A stretch of 64,000 nucleotides of DNA from Acidobacteriota bacterium (GCA_947470805.1 CANIVU010000035.1:1-64000), one strand, 5' to 3'. Numbered from the stretch's first letter, positions 23,918-33,727 are shown. Program-made: numbers and translations. Notes: generated by a model not told the origin, from the sequence alone.

Positions 23918-24577
23918 ATGCGAATACTTGCATGTGTGGCCGTTGCGATTAGCATGACGGCGGCCGGGGCTACGTTGAACTTGAATACCGGACAAGCGCC
24001 GGGGACGATGGGATCGTTTTCCGATCCGGTGTGGAGCATTGCCGCGGGGCCGACTGGCACGGGCATGAATACATCGGGGGCGGCTTATATTGTGGAGAAC
24101 AGTTACCCGCGCGGGGACGGGCTGAATCAACTGTGGCAGACGGTGGGGCTGCCGCCGACGTCGATGGCGAATTTCATTTCGTCGGGCGATTGCGGGTGGG
24201 ATGGGTACACGGCGGATTGCCCGGGAGGGGATTACAGCTTTACGACGACGTTTGCAGTGACGGATTTGGCGACAGCGCGGCTGGAGTTTTCGGTGGCCGG
24301 GGATAACCGGGTGGAGGTGTATTTGAACGGTGGGCCGTTGCTGTATGGGCAGGGGGCTATGTCCGGGAGCAGTGGCTGGGCTTCGATGAGCCCGTTGCAG
24401 GTGGTGACGTCGGGTTTTAATCTCGGTCCGAATACGCTGGAGTTGCGGGTGATCAACGACGGCGGTTTCACGGGCGGGATCCTGGCGGGCACGTTTACAG
24501 AGGCGCCGGAGCCGGGGACGATGGCGGTGACGGGGGCGGGGCTGGCGCTGTTGGCACTGCTGCGTCGGAAGCGGTAG
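23918..24577 (+). CDS. PEP-CTERM sorting-signal protein
   Basis: Protein of 219 residues. It has a signal peptide (MRILACVAVAISMTAAGA) and a beta-rich body with FSVAGDNRVEVYLNG, typical of cell-surface beta-sandwich domains. The C-terminus is the exact PEP-CTERM pattern: PEPGTM, a hydrophobic helix (AVTGAGLALLALL) and the basic tail RRKR. Such tails are cut by an exosortase (EpsH/XrtA) as the protein crosses the inner membrane and serve for export to the surface or extracellular matrix. No exosortase gene is within the window. A strong ribosome site, GGAGGAAA, stands before ATG 23918. Confidence 0.92.
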   Translation: MRILACVAVAISMTAAGATLNLNTGQAPGTMGSFSDPVWSIAAGPTGTGMNTSGAAYIVENSYPRGDGLNQLWQTVGLPPTSMANFISSGDCGWDGYTADCPGGDYSFTTTFAVTDLATARLEFSVAGDNRVEVYLNGGPLLYGQGAMSGSSGWASMSPLQVVTSGFNLGPNTLELRVINDGGFTGGILAGTFTEAPEPGTMAVTGAGLALLALLRRKR

Positions 24578-24620
24578 GGTAAGCGGGTCGCCGGTTGGTT
24601 CGTGATACACCTGATAGGTC

Positions 24621-25904
24621 ATGAATCATCCCTTGAACCGGCCGGCGACCTCTCGCGTTCGATTCCGCGTGCTTGGCTTTTGCGTGGCACTGGCGGCCAT
24701 TACCTACATGGACCGCATTGCGATTGCGAATATGGCGAAATTCATCAAGGCCGATTTGGGGCTGAGCGATACGCAGATGAGCTTTGTGTTTAGTGCGTTC
24801 ACGCTGGCGTATGGGTTGTTTGAGATTCCGACGGGATGGTGGGGCGACCGGGTGGGAACGCGGCGGGTGTTGATGCGGATTGTGAGTTGGTGGAGCACGT
24901 TCACGATTGCGACGGCGTTTGTGTTCAGTTATCCATCGCTGCTGATTACGCGGTTCCTGTTTGGGTTGGGCGAGGCGGGGGCGTGGCCGAATGCGGCGAA
25001 GACGTTTTCGAAATGGATCCCGCTGCGGGAGCGGGGAACGGCGCAGGGGATCTTCTTCATGGGCGCGCATTTTGGGGCGGCGTATTCGCCGTTGTTGATT
25101 CAGTATTTGCTGACCTTTTTAGGCTGGCGGGGCGTGTTTATTGCGTTTGGCTGTGTGGGATTTGTGTGGTCGGCGTTGTGGTTCTGGTGGTTCCGGGATG
25201 ATCCGGCAGAGCATCCGGGGGTTTCCAAAGCGGAGCATGCCTATATCATCGAGGGCCGCGGGCATGAGGCTTCGCACGCGTTGTCGAACGTGCCGTGGGG
25301 GCTGATTTTGCGGTCGCGGAATATTTGGCTGTTGTGTCTGATGTATTTCGTACAGACGTATGGTTTTTACTTTTACCTGACGTGGATGCCGACGTATTTG
25401 GAGCGGGTGCGCGGGTTTAGTTCGACGACGTTGAGCCTGTTTGCGGGGGCGCCGATGGTGGCTTGCATGATTGCCGATGTGACGGGCGGCGTGGCGACGG
25501 ATGTGTTGACACGACGGCTGGGGCTGCGGTTGGGCCGGGCGATTACGGGTGGGTCGTCATTCCTGTTTGCGGCTATTTTCACGGTGGTGGGGACGATGGC
25601 GGAGGACGCGACGACGGCGGCGTTGCTGCTGGCGGTGGCGGCGGGTTGGAGCGTGTTTTGTTTGGGGGCGGCGTGGGGATCGTGCCTGGACATTGCCGGG
25701 CCTCACGCTGGGGTTGTTGGCGCTTGTATGAACACGGCGGGGCAGGTGGGTGGGTTCCTTTCGCCGATTATTTTGACGGTGTTGGTGAACCAGTTCGGGG
25801 ATTGGAATTTTGCGATTCGGATTAGCGGCGTGCTGTTTTTAGTGGGGGCGGTTTGCTGGCTGTTTATTGATCCACGGAAGCAGATTGCGGAGAATCACGG
25901 GTAG
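24621..25904 (+). CDS. MFS transporter, anion:cation symporter (sugar-acid) type
   Basis: Protein of 427 residues with twelve predicted membrane helices. The first helix carries ITYMDRIAIANM, and the loop between helices 2 and 3 has GWWGDRVGTRRVL, which is the MFS signature motif. Together with the length this fits the ACS family (glucarate, galactonate, hexuronate and related organic-anion importers). Specificity is inferred at family level only. The next gene, an S10 peptidase, begins 4 bp after its stop and so is probably co-transcribed. The DapA-like aldolase upstream on the opposite strand would fit sugar-acid degradation, but direct linkage is not shown. Confidence 0.92.
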   Translation: MNHPLNRPATSRVRFRVLGFCVALAAITYMDRIAIANMAKFIKADLGLSDTQMSFVFSAFTLAYGLFEIPTGWWGDRVGTRRVLMRIVSWWSTFTIATAFVFSYPSLLITRFLFGLGEAGAWPNAAKTFSKWIPLRERGTAQGIFFMGAHFGAAYSPLLIQYLLTFLGWRGVFIAFGCVGFVWSALWFWWFRDDPAEHPGVSKAEHAYIIEGRGHEASHALSNVPWGLILRSRNIWLLCLMYFVQTYGFYFYLTWMPTYLERVRGFSSTTLSLFAGAPMVACMIADVTGGVATDVLTRRLGLRLGRAITGGSSFLFAAIFTVVGTMAEDATTAALLLAVAAGWSVFCLGAAWGSCLDIAGPHAGVVGACMNTAGQVGGFLSPIILTVLVNQFGDWNFAIRISGVLFLVGAVCWLFIDPRKQIAENHG

Positions 25905-25907
25905 CGT

Positions 25908-27377
25908 ATGATTCGACTTCTGTTTGTTTTGGCGGCGGCGATTGGGGTAGCACAGACTCCGGCGGCTGCGGTGAAGGCCGTTGAGCCCGCACCGGTGGTG
26001 AAGAAGCATTCGATTGTGTTGAACGGGAAGACGTTGGAGTATACGACGACGACCGGGCGGCTGCCGATTGCGAATGAGCAGGGGGAGACGGAGGCGCACA
26101 TCTTCTTTGTGGCCTACACCTTGGACAAGCCGGCGGGGGACAAGGCACCGGCGAAGCGGCCTCTCATGTTTTCATTTAACGGCGGGCCGGGGTCGGCTTC
26201 GGTATGGCTGCATATGGGGGTGCTGGGGCCGAAGATTGTGAAGATGCAGGAGGATGGGTCGTACCCTGCGCCGCCGTTTGAGCTGGTGGATAATCCGCAG
26301 TCGTTTTTGGGCTTTACGGATATGGTGTTTATTGACCCGGTGGGGACGGGATATAGCCGGGCGGTGAAGGCGGAGTTGGGGAAGAAGTTTTTCGGCGTGC
26401 AGGGCGATATTGCGAGTGTGGGGGAGTTTATTCGGCTATGGCTAGGGCGGTATGGGCGGTGGAATTCGCCGTTGTACATGATTGGGGAAAGCTACGGGAC
26501 GTTCCGCGCGGCGGGAGTGGCGGGATACCTGGTGGACAAGGGCGTGGCGTTTAACGGGATCTGTTTAATTTCGAGCATTTTGCAGTATCAAACGGTGCAG
26601 TTCGTGCCGGGGAATGATCTTCCGTACAGCCTGTACTTACCGACCTACACGGCTATTGCGTGGTACCACAAGAAGGTTGGCGGCGAGTTCCGGGAGGTGG
26701 TTCGGGAGGCCGAGGCTTACGCGAACGGCGAGTATCTGGCGGTGTTGGCAAAGGGGGACCGGCTGACGGCGGCGGAGCGGGCGGCGGCGATTGAGAAGTT
26801 GCACCGGTTGACTGGGTTGGAGAAACGATTTATTGAACGGCATGATTTGCGGATTGAGATCGGCCGGTTTACGAAAGAGTTGCTGCGGGAGCGGGGGGAG
26901 ACGGTGGGCCGACTGGACGGGCGGTTGACGGGCGTGGAGGGGTTGAACGGGGCGCCGCTGCCGGAGTTTGACCCGTCGATGACGGCGATCCGGGCGCCTT
27001 ATACGGCGCTGTTCAATGACTATGCACGGCGGGAGTTGGGATATGAGAGCGACCTGACCTATTACATTTTGGGCGGGGGGATTGGGCCGTGGGATTTCGG
27101 GGCCGGAGGGAACAACCGATTTGCGGAGACGGCGGACGCGCTGCGGCAGGCGTTTGCGAAGAACCCGTATATGCGGGTGTATGTGGGGTCGGGTTATTAC
27201 GATTTGGCGACGCCGTATTTTGCGACCGAGTATACGTTCAGCCACATGGGATTGCCGGCGAAGTATAAGGGGCAGATCACAACGAAGATGTTCCCGGCGG
27301 GGCACATGTTCTATTCGTTTCAACCGGCGCTGGTGGAGCTTTCCAAGGATATTGCAGCGTTTGTGACGAAGCGGTAG
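25908..27377 (+). CDS. Secreted S10-family serine carboxypeptidase
   Basis: Protein of 489 residues with a signal peptide (MIRLLFVLAAAIGVAQTP). The S10 catalytic triad is in place: Ser195 in GESYGT, Asp432 in GYYDLATP and His466 in PAGHMFY. The oxyanion-region motif FNGGPGSASVW and the DPVGTGYS strand are also present. Bacterial S10 enzymes are active at acid pH and remove C-terminal residues from peptides, which suits a periplasmic or extracellular scavenging role. The gene is 4 bp behind the MFS gene. Its last 58 bp overlap the end of the convergent DUF429 gene, a larger overlap than others in the window. Confidence 0.93.
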   Translation: MIRLLFVLAAAIGVAQTPAAAVKAVEPAPVVKKHSIVLNGKTLEYTTTTGRLPIANEQGETEAHIFFVAYTLDKPAGDKAPAKRPLMFSFNGGPGSASVWLHMGVLGPKIVKMQEDGSYPAPPFELVDNPQSFLGFTDMVFIDPVGTGYSRAVKAELGKKFFGVQGDIASVGEFIRLWLGRYGRWNSPLYMIGESYGTFRAAGVAGYLVDKGVAFNGICLISSILQYQTVQFVPGNDLPYSLYLPTYTAIAWYHKKVGGEFREVVREAEAYANGEYLAVLAKGDRLTAAERAAAIEKLHRLTGLEKRFIERHDLRIEIGRFTKELLRERGETVGRLDGRLTGVEGLNGAPLPEFDPSMTAIRAPYTALFNDYARRELGYESDLTYYILGGGIGPWDFGAGGNNRFAETADALRQAFAKNPYMRVYVGSGYYDLATPYFATEYTFSHMGLPAKYKGQITTKMFPAGHMFYSFQPALVELSKDIAAFVTKR

Positions 27378-28144
27378 AGCCAGTCGCGGAGGGCTGGTTT
27401 TTTGGGGAATTCGGGGACGGTTGTCCGGCCGCCGGGTTGGAGGCGGATGCCGTGGAAGAGGGCGAGGTAGTTGGCGGCGTAGCGGAGGGTGGCGAGGTGG
27501 GGGCTGGTGAGTTTGACGCGGCGGCGGGTGGTGAGCGGGGTGATGATGGGGACTTCGCCGGGAGCTCCGAAGGCGTGATAGCGCTTCTTTGCGAAGAACT
27601 GGGCGATGAGGGCGGCGGTGATGGCGTCGAGTTCGTGGTGGGTTAATTTGCCGGCGGGTAGTTGGAGGCCGAAGCTTTCCAGGCCTTGGCGGAGGGCTTG
27701 TTCGGACGTCTTTTTTCGGGGGATACCGAGAGAGTCTTGCGCGGCGCCGGGGAAGCCTTCGATGACCTGGATGCCATGGGATTCGAGCGTTTGTTTGAGG
27801 GCGATGCCGCGGTGCGTGAGGGCGCGCATGGAGGGGAGCAGGCATGGGTAGACGCCGATGCGAAGGGCCATGAGTTCGCGTTCGCTTTCGCGGATGATGC
27901 CGGAGGCGGGGAGGGAGAGGGGGGAATCGAGAGAGACGATGCGGGGGCGGAGGGCGAGGGTGGCGTCGATGATCTCGGCGTCGGTGCGAAGGGTGCGGGC
28001 TTCGGCGACCGCGCCGCGGAGGGCGGCCCAGCCGGTGGGGCGGCGTTCCGAACCCGCGAGATCTACGCCGATTACCGTAGCGGAGTACGTGCCGATGCAC
28101 TCGCGCCACAGCGGAAATTTTGCTTGTTGCTCCAAACCTCTCAT
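27320..28144 (-). CDS. DUF429 family protein (predicted RNase H-like nuclease)
   Basis: Protein of about 274 residues from ATG 28144; ATG 28156 is also possible. Signatures of DUF429 are seen: VIGVDLAGSERRPTGWA near the N-terminus, the acidic SLDSPLSLP segment, the FPGAAQDSLGIPRKK block and HELDAITAALIAQF. The DLAGS, DSPL and HELDA acidic residues sit where RNase H-fold nucleases bind metal, so a nucleic-acid-processing role is plausible, but no activity is established. The 3' end overlaps the opposed S10 peptidase gene by 58 bp. It is monocistronic and divergent from the DUF1549 gene. Confidence 0.85.
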   Translation of the reverse strand: MRGLEQQAKFPLWRECIGTYSATVIGVDLAGSERRPTGWAALRGAVAEARTLRTDAEIIDATLALRPRIVSLDSPLSLPASGIIRESERELMALRIGVYPCLLPSMRALTHRGIALKQTLESHGIQVIEGFPGAAQDSLGIPRKKTSEQALRQGLESFGLQLPAGKLTHHELDAITAALIAQFFAKKRYHAFGAPGEVPIITPLTTRRRVKLTSPHLATLRYAANYLALFHGIRLQPGGRTTVPEFPKKPALRDWLYRFVTNAAISLESSTSAG

Positions 28145-28231
28145 GGTAGTCTGCAACTACCGCGTCCACACGGCTTCCGTCGTGCGGTATTGCATTGTCT
28201 GCCGTAACCAGACAAAAAAGGACAGGGTGAT

Positions 28232-30076
28232 ATGAAGTCATTCTTTGGGTCGATGGCCTTGTTTGGCCTTGGGGTGTGGGCGCAGGGCGCGCCGGATAAT
28301 TGTTCGTTTCAGCGGGATCCGCAATCCTTTCTGGACCGGGAACAGCGGGCGTTCCGGGAGGTGCGTCAGCGGACGCTGGCGGCGGCGGGGAAAGCCGGCG
28401 GGGCGCGAATGGCGGTGGCGGCTGGGAGTTTGCCGCGGCGGAACTTCATTGACGATGAGATTCTGGGGCGGCTGGAACGGGATGGGATTCCGACGGCGGC
28501 GTTGGCGACCGATGGGGAATTCGTGCGGCGCATTTATCTGGACCTGGCGGGACGGCTGCCGACGCCGGCGGAGTACCGCGCGTTCATGGCCGATACGAGC
28601 GGGAGCCGGCGAGATGGGCTAATTGATACGTTGCTGTTCAGCCAGGATTATGTTTCGCGGTGGTCGACGTGGCTGGGCGACCTGGTGCAGAACACGCGCA
28701 CGGCGTCGAACGTGAACCAGAACGTGCCGGGACGGAACGCGATGTATGACTACCTGCGGGCGGTGGTCCATGAAGACAAGAGCTTCCGGGACTTTGCGTG
28801 GGAGTTGACGGCGGGCGCGGGGAACAATTACGACCTGGGCGCGGTGAACTGGCAGGTGCGATCGATTACGCCGGGCGGGCCGGCGCAGGATCGTTACGAT
28901 ACGGCGAACGTGCGGCTGGCGACGACGTTTCTGGGCTTGGGCCATTACGACTGTTTGAGCTGCCACGATGGGCGGCGGCACTTGGAGCAGTTGAGCGTGT
29001 GGGGGACGGGGCAGATCCGTCTGGACGCCTACCGGATGGCGGCGCATTTTTCGCGGATGAATATTACGGGGCGGAACGTGCCCGGGACCGATTATTATTC
29101 GGGCAGCTTTGATGTGGTTGACCGGACGACGGGGACGTACGACCTGAACACGACCTTCGGCAACCGGCCGAACCGGGTGCGGGTGGGGACGCTGCTGAAC
29201 CTGACGCCGGAGTACCGGGACGGGAAGGCGCCGGCTAATGGGCAGAATTGGCGGTACGCCTACGCCGATGGGCTGACGGCGGACCCGCTGTTTGCTAAGA
29301 ACGCGGTGAACCGGATTTGGAAGCAGTTGTTCCAGTTGGGGCTGGCCGAGCCGGTGGATAATTTGGACCCGGCGCGGCTGGACCCGGACAATCCGCCGCC
29401 CGCGCCGTGGACGATGCAGACGGCGCATCCGGTGTTGTTGAAGAAGTTGAGTGACGAGTTTATTCGCAATGGGTACAGCATGCGGGAGTTGATCCGGCTG
29501 CTGGTGTCTTCGACCACCTATCAGTTGAGCGCGCGGTATGACGCGGAGTGGAAGCTGGATTATGTGCCGCTGCACGCGCGGCACTATGCGCGGCGGATGG
29601 AGGCAGAGGAGGTGCATGACGCGTTGTCGCAGGCGTCGGGCAACTGGGTGAACTACACGCCGCAGGGGTTCGCCGAATCCGTGCGCAGCGCGTGGCGGAT
29701 GCCCGATCCGAGCGAGCCGGGCGGGGCGGCGGGGACGTTGATGACGACGTTTCTGCGGGGGAATCGGGACACGCAGTTGCGGCGGCAGGAGGGATCGATC
29801 TTGCAGTCGCTGACGCTGATGAACGACACCTATATCCGCGACCGGATCCGGTTGACGACATCGCCCAATTTGCGGACGGCGGCGGCGATTGCGAACAACA
29901 CGGAGATGGTGAAAGAGGTTTTCCTGCTGTATCTGGGACGGGAGCCGGAGGCGGGCGAGTTGTCGAAGGTGCTGGCGGTGTTGGCAAAGGCCAATACGGC
30001 GGCGCTGCGGAACGCGGCGATTGAGGACCTGGCGTGGGTTCTCGTGAACAAAGTGGATTTCCTGATCAACTACTAG
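28232..30076 (+). CDS. DUF1549/DUF1553 exported protein with heme-type CxxCH motif
   Basis: Protein of 614 residues with a signal peptide (MKSFFGSMALFGLGVWA). The DUF1549 part (about 70-280) begins with FIDDEILGRLERDGI and FVRRIYLDLAGRLPTPAEYRAF. It contains CLSCHDGRRH, which could bind heme c. The DUF1553 part (about 340-610) has FAKNAVNRIWKQLFQLGL, RLLVSSTTYQLS and LMNDTYI. These proteins occur in planctomycetes and acidobacteria, almost always followed by a DUF1501 protein, as here (14 bp gap). They are thought to act in periplasmic degradation of complex polysaccharides or sulfated sugars; the precise reaction is unknown. The ribosome site is GGACAGGG. Confidence 0.9.
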   Translation: MKSFFGSMALFGLGVWAQGAPDNCSFQRDPQSFLDREQRAFREVRQRTLAAAGKAGGARMAVAAGSLPRRNFIDDEILGRLERDGIPTAALATDGEFVRRIYLDLAGRLPTPAEYRAFMADTSGSRRDGLIDTLLFSQDYVSRWSTWLGDLVQNTRTASNVNQNVPGRNAMYDYLRAVVHEDKSFRDFAWELTAGAGNNYDLGAVNWQVRSITPGGPAQDRYDTANVRLATTFLGLGHYDCLSCHDGRRHLEQLSVWGTGQIRLDAYRMAAHFSRMNITGRNVPGTDYYSGSFDVVDRTTGTYDLNTTFGNRPNRVRVGTLLNLTPEYRDGKAPANGQNWRYAYADGLTADPLFAKNAVNRIWKQLFQLGLAEPVDNLDPARLDPDNPPPAPWTMQTAHPVLLKKLSDEFIRNGYSMRELIRLLVSSTTYQLSARYDAEWKLDYVPLHARHYARRMEAEEVHDALSQASGNWVNYTPQGFAESVRSAWRMPDPSEPGGAAGTLMTTFLRGNRDTQLRRQEGSILQSLTLMNDTYIRDRIRLTTSPNLRTAAAIANNTEMVKEVFLLYLGREPEAGELSKVLAVLAKANTAALRNAAIEDLAWVLVNKVDFLINY

Positions 30077-30090
30077 GACGGACCCTGGAC

Positions 30091-31476
30091 ATGGCTACCA
30101 AAGATCGTTTCGGATTCGATGAGAGCGCGGCGCCTGGCACGCGATTCTGGCGCGGGCCGCACCTGGGCCGACGGGTGTTTTTTCGGAATATGGCAACGGC
30201 GGTGGGCGGGTATTTCGTGCTGCCGGGCGGGGCGTTGGAACAGGTTGCCAGCGCGGCGCAGGCGCCGCGGGCGACGGCGGACTTTTGCATCTTCGTCATG
30301 ATGGACGGCGGGCCGAGCCACATCGACACGTTCGACTTGAAGGTGGGCGCGTGGACGCCGGCGGCGTTTAATCCGCAGACCTACAACGGCGTGGCGTGGG
30401 CGCAGGGGTTGATGCCGAAGTTGGCCGAGCAGATGGATTCGGTGGCGCTGTTGCGATCGGTGAAGCCGTGGGCGACGGCGCATGGGTTGGCGCAATCGTG
30501 GCTGCAGATTGCGCGGAATCCGGTGTCGGGCCAGAACAAGATTGCGCCGCATATTGGGTCGATCGCGTCGTTGGAACTGGGGCCGCGGACGGCGAACCGG
30601 ACGTTGCCGGGGTTCATTGCGTTGAACACGGGGACGAGCCAGGGGCAGGGGTATTTGCCGCCGGAGCATGCGCCGTTTTATGTGAGCCCGAATGGGTCGG
30701 CGCTGCGGAATACGACGCATTTCGACACGCAGGCGATTTTTGACCGGCGGCATGGGATGTTGCTGGATCTGGATCGGGATTTGCGGGAGTCGCCGGAGTT
30801 GGGGTCGGCTGCGTTGGAGATTGCGCGGTGGGACGACGGGGCGCGGCGGTTGATGTATAACGCCGAGGTGACGAAGGTGTTTACGTTCGACAATGCCGAG
30901 CGCGTGCGATATGGGAACTCGAATTTCGGCGCGGCTTGTATCACGGCACGGAATTTAGTACGGGCCAATATGGGCACGCGGTTTATTCAGATCAACGTGG
31001 GCAGTTGGGATATGCACGCCGGGATTTATACGGGCGGGCTGAACGCGGGGAATGCAAATTCGCTGGGGCGGACGTTCGATGCGGGGTTGGGGACGCTGAT
31101 TGCGGATTTGAAGAGCGAAGGGTTGTTGGACCGGACGCTGATTGTCGCCATGGGCGAATTTGGGCGGACGCTGGGCGTGGTGAATGCCGGGGCGGGCCGG
31201 GACCATTTTCAGCAGCAGGCGGTGCTGATGGCCGGGGCACGAATTCGCGGCGGGCGGGCGCTGGGCGTGACCGATGAACGGGGGGCGCGGACGGATGATC
31301 CGGGTTGGTCGCGCGATCGGGATATTCGCGCGGAGGATATCGGCGCGACGGTGTATTCGGCGTTGGGAATCGATTGGACGACAATTCGCCGGGACGATCC
31401 GAGCGGACGTGGGTTTGAGTACACGCCGTCGTCACGGGACGATGTGTATGGGCCGATTGACGAGCTTTGGAGCTAG
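30091..31476 (+). CDS. DUF1501 protein (sulfatase-fold, exported)
   Basis: Protein of 461 residues from ATG 30091. The N-terminal part includes RRVFFRNMATAVGGYFVLPG, a Tat-like leader set well inside the chain, as is common in this family. The DUF1501 core follows: FVMMDGGPSHIDTFDLK, with the metal-binding aspartates of alkaline-phosphatase-like folds, LPGFIALN, and near the C-terminus VAMGEFGRTLGVVN and GRDHFQQQAVLMAGA. It is the partner of the DUF1549/DUF1553 gene 14 bp upstream. A periplasmic hydrolase role is probable; the substrate is unknown. Its stop overlaps the stop of the opposed small membrane protein gene (CTAG). Confidence 0.9.
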   Translation: MATKDRFGFDESAAPGTRFWRGPHLGRRVFFRNMATAVGGYFVLPGGALEQVASAAQAPRATADFCIFVMMDGGPSHIDTFDLKVGAWTPAAFNPQTYNGVAWAQGLMPKLAEQMDSVALLRSVKPWATAHGLAQSWLQIARNPVSGQNKIAPHIGSIASLELGPRTANRTLPGFIALNTGTSQGQGYLPPEHAPFYVSPNGSALRNTTHFDTQAIFDRRHGMLLDLDRDLRESPELGSAALEIARWDDGARRLMYNAEVTKVFTFDNAERVRYGNSNFGAACITARNLVRANMGTRFIQINVGSWDMHAGIYTGGLNAGNANSLGRTFDAGLGTLIADLKSEGLLDRTLIVAMGEFGRTLGVVNAGAGRDHFQQQAVLMAGARIRGGRALGVTDERGARTDDPGWSRDRDIRAEDIGATVYSALGIDWTTIRRDDPSGRGFEYTPSSRDDVYGPIDELWS

Positions 31477-31865
31477 CGGCCGGCGGGCTGCTTGAACCGG
31501 CTCCAGGCACCGAGAACGGTGGCGACGACGCCGGAGAGCAGGAAGAGGGCCCATTTAAACTCGGTGTCGCCATCGAACTGGTGGGCCGAGGCGAAGACGC
31601 CGCGGGTGAGCAGGTAGACGGTGCCGAGGGTCCACATGACGAACAGGAATTTCAGTTTGCCGCGGAAGGCGAGGAAGGTGGAGAGCAGCCCGAAGGCGCC
31701 GAGGACGAGGAGCGAGTAGCGCAGTTCCTTGCCCGTCCAGGGGAGGAGATCGATTTCGAAACCGGCGTTGTCACTGAGCATGGCGACGAGGCCGAGCGCG
31801 AGACAGACCAGAGAAATCAGGGTTTGGAAGCCGTAGCTGTAGAAACGGAGAATCGCTTGCACCAT
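31473..31865 (-). CDS. Small four-helix membrane protein of unknown function
   Basis: Protein of 130 residues with four hydrophobic helices: ISLVCLALGLVAML, LRYSLLVLGAFGLLSTFLAF, LKFLFVMWTLGTVYLL and WALFLLSGVVATVLGAW. There is a non-helical loop (SDNAGFEIDLLPWTGKE) after the first. I do not recognise a named family. Codon use fits the surrounding genes. Its stop codon is shared with that of the convergent DUF1501 gene. It could be an accessory membrane protein; nothing in the sequence gives a function. Confidence 0.75.
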   Translation of the reverse strand: MVQAILRFYSYGFQTLISLVCLALGLVAMLSDNAGFEIDLLPWTGKELRYSLLVLGAFGLLSTFLAFRGKLKFLFVMWTLGTVYLLTRGVFASAHQFDGDTEFKWALFLLSGVVATVLGAWSRFKQPAGR

Positions 31866-31999
31866 ACGTTGGCCGAAAAGTCATTGTATCAGGCGGCCTC
31901 CGGATTTTCCGAGGTAAAGAATTTCGGGAATGGAGACGATCCACTCTATGACTGGTAACCTGACAGCGTGCGGGTAATCCGCCCCGGGGAGAATTTACT

Positions 32000-33727
32000 T
32001 TGATTCATCGCATGGGCCGTTGGTTGGTGGTAGGGCTGGCGCTGGCCGGCGCATCGGTGTGGGGGCAGTTGACGCCGGAGCAGAAGGCGTTGGATTTGCA
32101 GACGATTGCCAGCCTGTATGCCAAGCAGTATGCGCCGTATGAGTGGAAGCGCGATGCGTTGGGGTTCGACCTGTTCGACCTGCGGCCGTGGTTGGAGCGG
32201 GCGCGGCAGACGAAGACGGATTTGGAGTATTTGGACCTGGTGGCGGAGTACACCGGGAGCCTGCAGGACATTCACAGCTACTACATCGCGAATAGCGATT
32301 TCGTGGCGGATCTGCATGTTTATACAGATATTGTGGACGGGAAGTTGGTGTTTGAGCAGTTGGACCGGGCGTATTTGCCGGCGAGCCGTTTTGACTTCGC
32401 GGTGGGCGATGAGATTGTGCAGTTTAATGGGCGGCCGGTGATGGATGTGCTGCGGGATTTGGGAAAGATTGCGTCGTTCGGCAATCCGCGGTCGACGATG
32501 CGGTGGGCGGCGGATCAGTTGGTTTATCAGCAGCAGGCTTATATTCCGCGGGCGGCGGAGCTGGGGGATAGCGCGACGCTGCTGGTGCGGAGGGCCGATG
32601 GGAGCGAGAAGAGCTACACGATTCCGTGGGACAAGTCGGGAACGCCGTTGATGAAGCTGGGACCGTTGCCGAATTTCCGGATGAGCCGGAAGTTGGGGCG
32701 GGATGAGGTTGGCGAGGATGATGTGCCGGCGGACCCTGGCGTGGCGCCGTTCCGGCGGCCGTGGGTGGCGTTGCAGAAGCATGTAAGCGCGCGGCCGGTG
32801 CGGGCGCTGCGCGGGTTTGGCTCGCGGGATCCGATCTACCGGATGCCGACGGGGTTTGTGCAGCGGTTGGGGCGCAACCGGTCGGACTTCTTTTTCAGCG
32901 GGACGTACACGATGAACGGGAAGCGTGTGGGCTTGATTCGGATCGGCACGTTTCAGCCGGTGAGCTTTAGCCTGTTGAGCCTGGCGAGCAACCAGTTCAC
33001 AAACGAGATTACGTTCATGAAGGCGAACACGGATGTGCTGGTGGTGGATGTGACGCGGAACGAGGGCGGGTATGCCTGTTTTGCTGAGGATTTGGAACAG
33101 CGGTTAATTCCGAAACCGTTCTCGACGATTGGACTGGAGATTCGGCCGAACCTGGATCTGATCCGGGATTTCGAGTATGCCGTTCTGGATGCGCAGGACT
33201 TTGGAGAGGCGTGGGAGGTAAGGGCATATTCGGCGCTTCTGAAAGACTTGAAGACGGCGTACTCGGAGAACCGGGGGCGGACGGGACCGATTCCGTTGTG
33301 CGGAACAGGTCTGGACTTGCAGCCGGTGCGGGACCGGGCCGGCGCAGTGGTCGGGTATGAGAAGCCGATTCTGCTGCTTACCGATGAGTTTTCGACGTCG
33401 GCAGCGGATAGCTTCGCGGCGGTTTTGCAGGACGCCAAGGCGGCCAAGTTGTTCGGGTACCGCACGGCTGGGGCTGGGGGCAACACGGTGAACTTTTCGG
33501 CCGGGTTCTTTTCCGAGGGGTCGGCGAATGTGACGCAGATGCTGACGGTACGGCCGGAGATGCAGTCGGTTCCGGGGTTCGGGGCAACGCGTTACGTGGA
33601 AAACGTAGGGGTTCGGCCGGATATCGAATATGATTATCAGACCCGGGAGAATTTGCTGGGTAACGGGGCCGCGTTTGTCGACGCCTTTCTAAAAGCGGCG
33701 ATAGCGTTGGTTCCGGCAGGAAATTAA
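32000..33727 (+). CDS. S41-family peptidase (tail-specific protease-like), exported
   Basis: Protein of 575 residues. TTG 32000 is preceded at a good distance by GGGGAG; ATG 32012 is an alternative. A signal peptide (MGRWLVVGLALAGASVWG) leads to a helical region, then a PDZ-like domain (FDFAVGDEIVQFNGRPVMDVL, about 130-160). The catalytic S41 domain (about 310-560) has VLVVDVTRNEGGY and the nucleophile region LLTDEFSTSAADSF (465-470), with FGYRTAGAGG after it. S41 enzymes use a Ser/Lys dyad to cut C-terminal tails of periplasmic proteins. The exact catalytic lysine is not certain from reading alone. It stands alone, 87 bp before hrcA. Confidence 0.88.
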   Translation: MIHRMGRWLVVGLALAGASVWGQLTPEQKALDLQTIASLYAKQYAPYEWKRDALGFDLFDLRPWLERARQTKTDLEYLDLVAEYTGSLQDIHSYYIANSDFVADLHVYTDIVDGKLVFEQLDRAYLPASRFDFAVGDEIVQFNGRPVMDVLRDLGKIASFGNPRSTMRWAADQLVYQQQAYIPRAAELGDSATLLVRRADGSEKSYTIPWDKSGTPLMKLGPLPNFRMSRKLGRDEVGEDDVPADPGVAPFRRPWVALQKHVSARPVRALRGFGSRDPIYRMPTGFVQRLGRNRSDFFFSGTYTMNGKRVGLIRIGTFQPVSFSLLSLASNQFTNEITFMKANTDVLVVDVTRNEGGYACFAEDLEQRLIPKPFSTIGLEIRPNLDLIRDFEYAVLDAQDFGEAWEVRAYSALLKDLKTAYSENRGRTGPIPLCGTGLDLQPVRDRAGAVVGYEKPILLLTDEFSTSAADSFAAVLQDAKAAKLFGYRTAGAGGNTVNFSAGFFSEGSANVTQMLTVRPEMQSVPGFGATRYVENVGVRPDIEYDYQTRENLLGNGAAFVDAFLKAAIALVPAGN

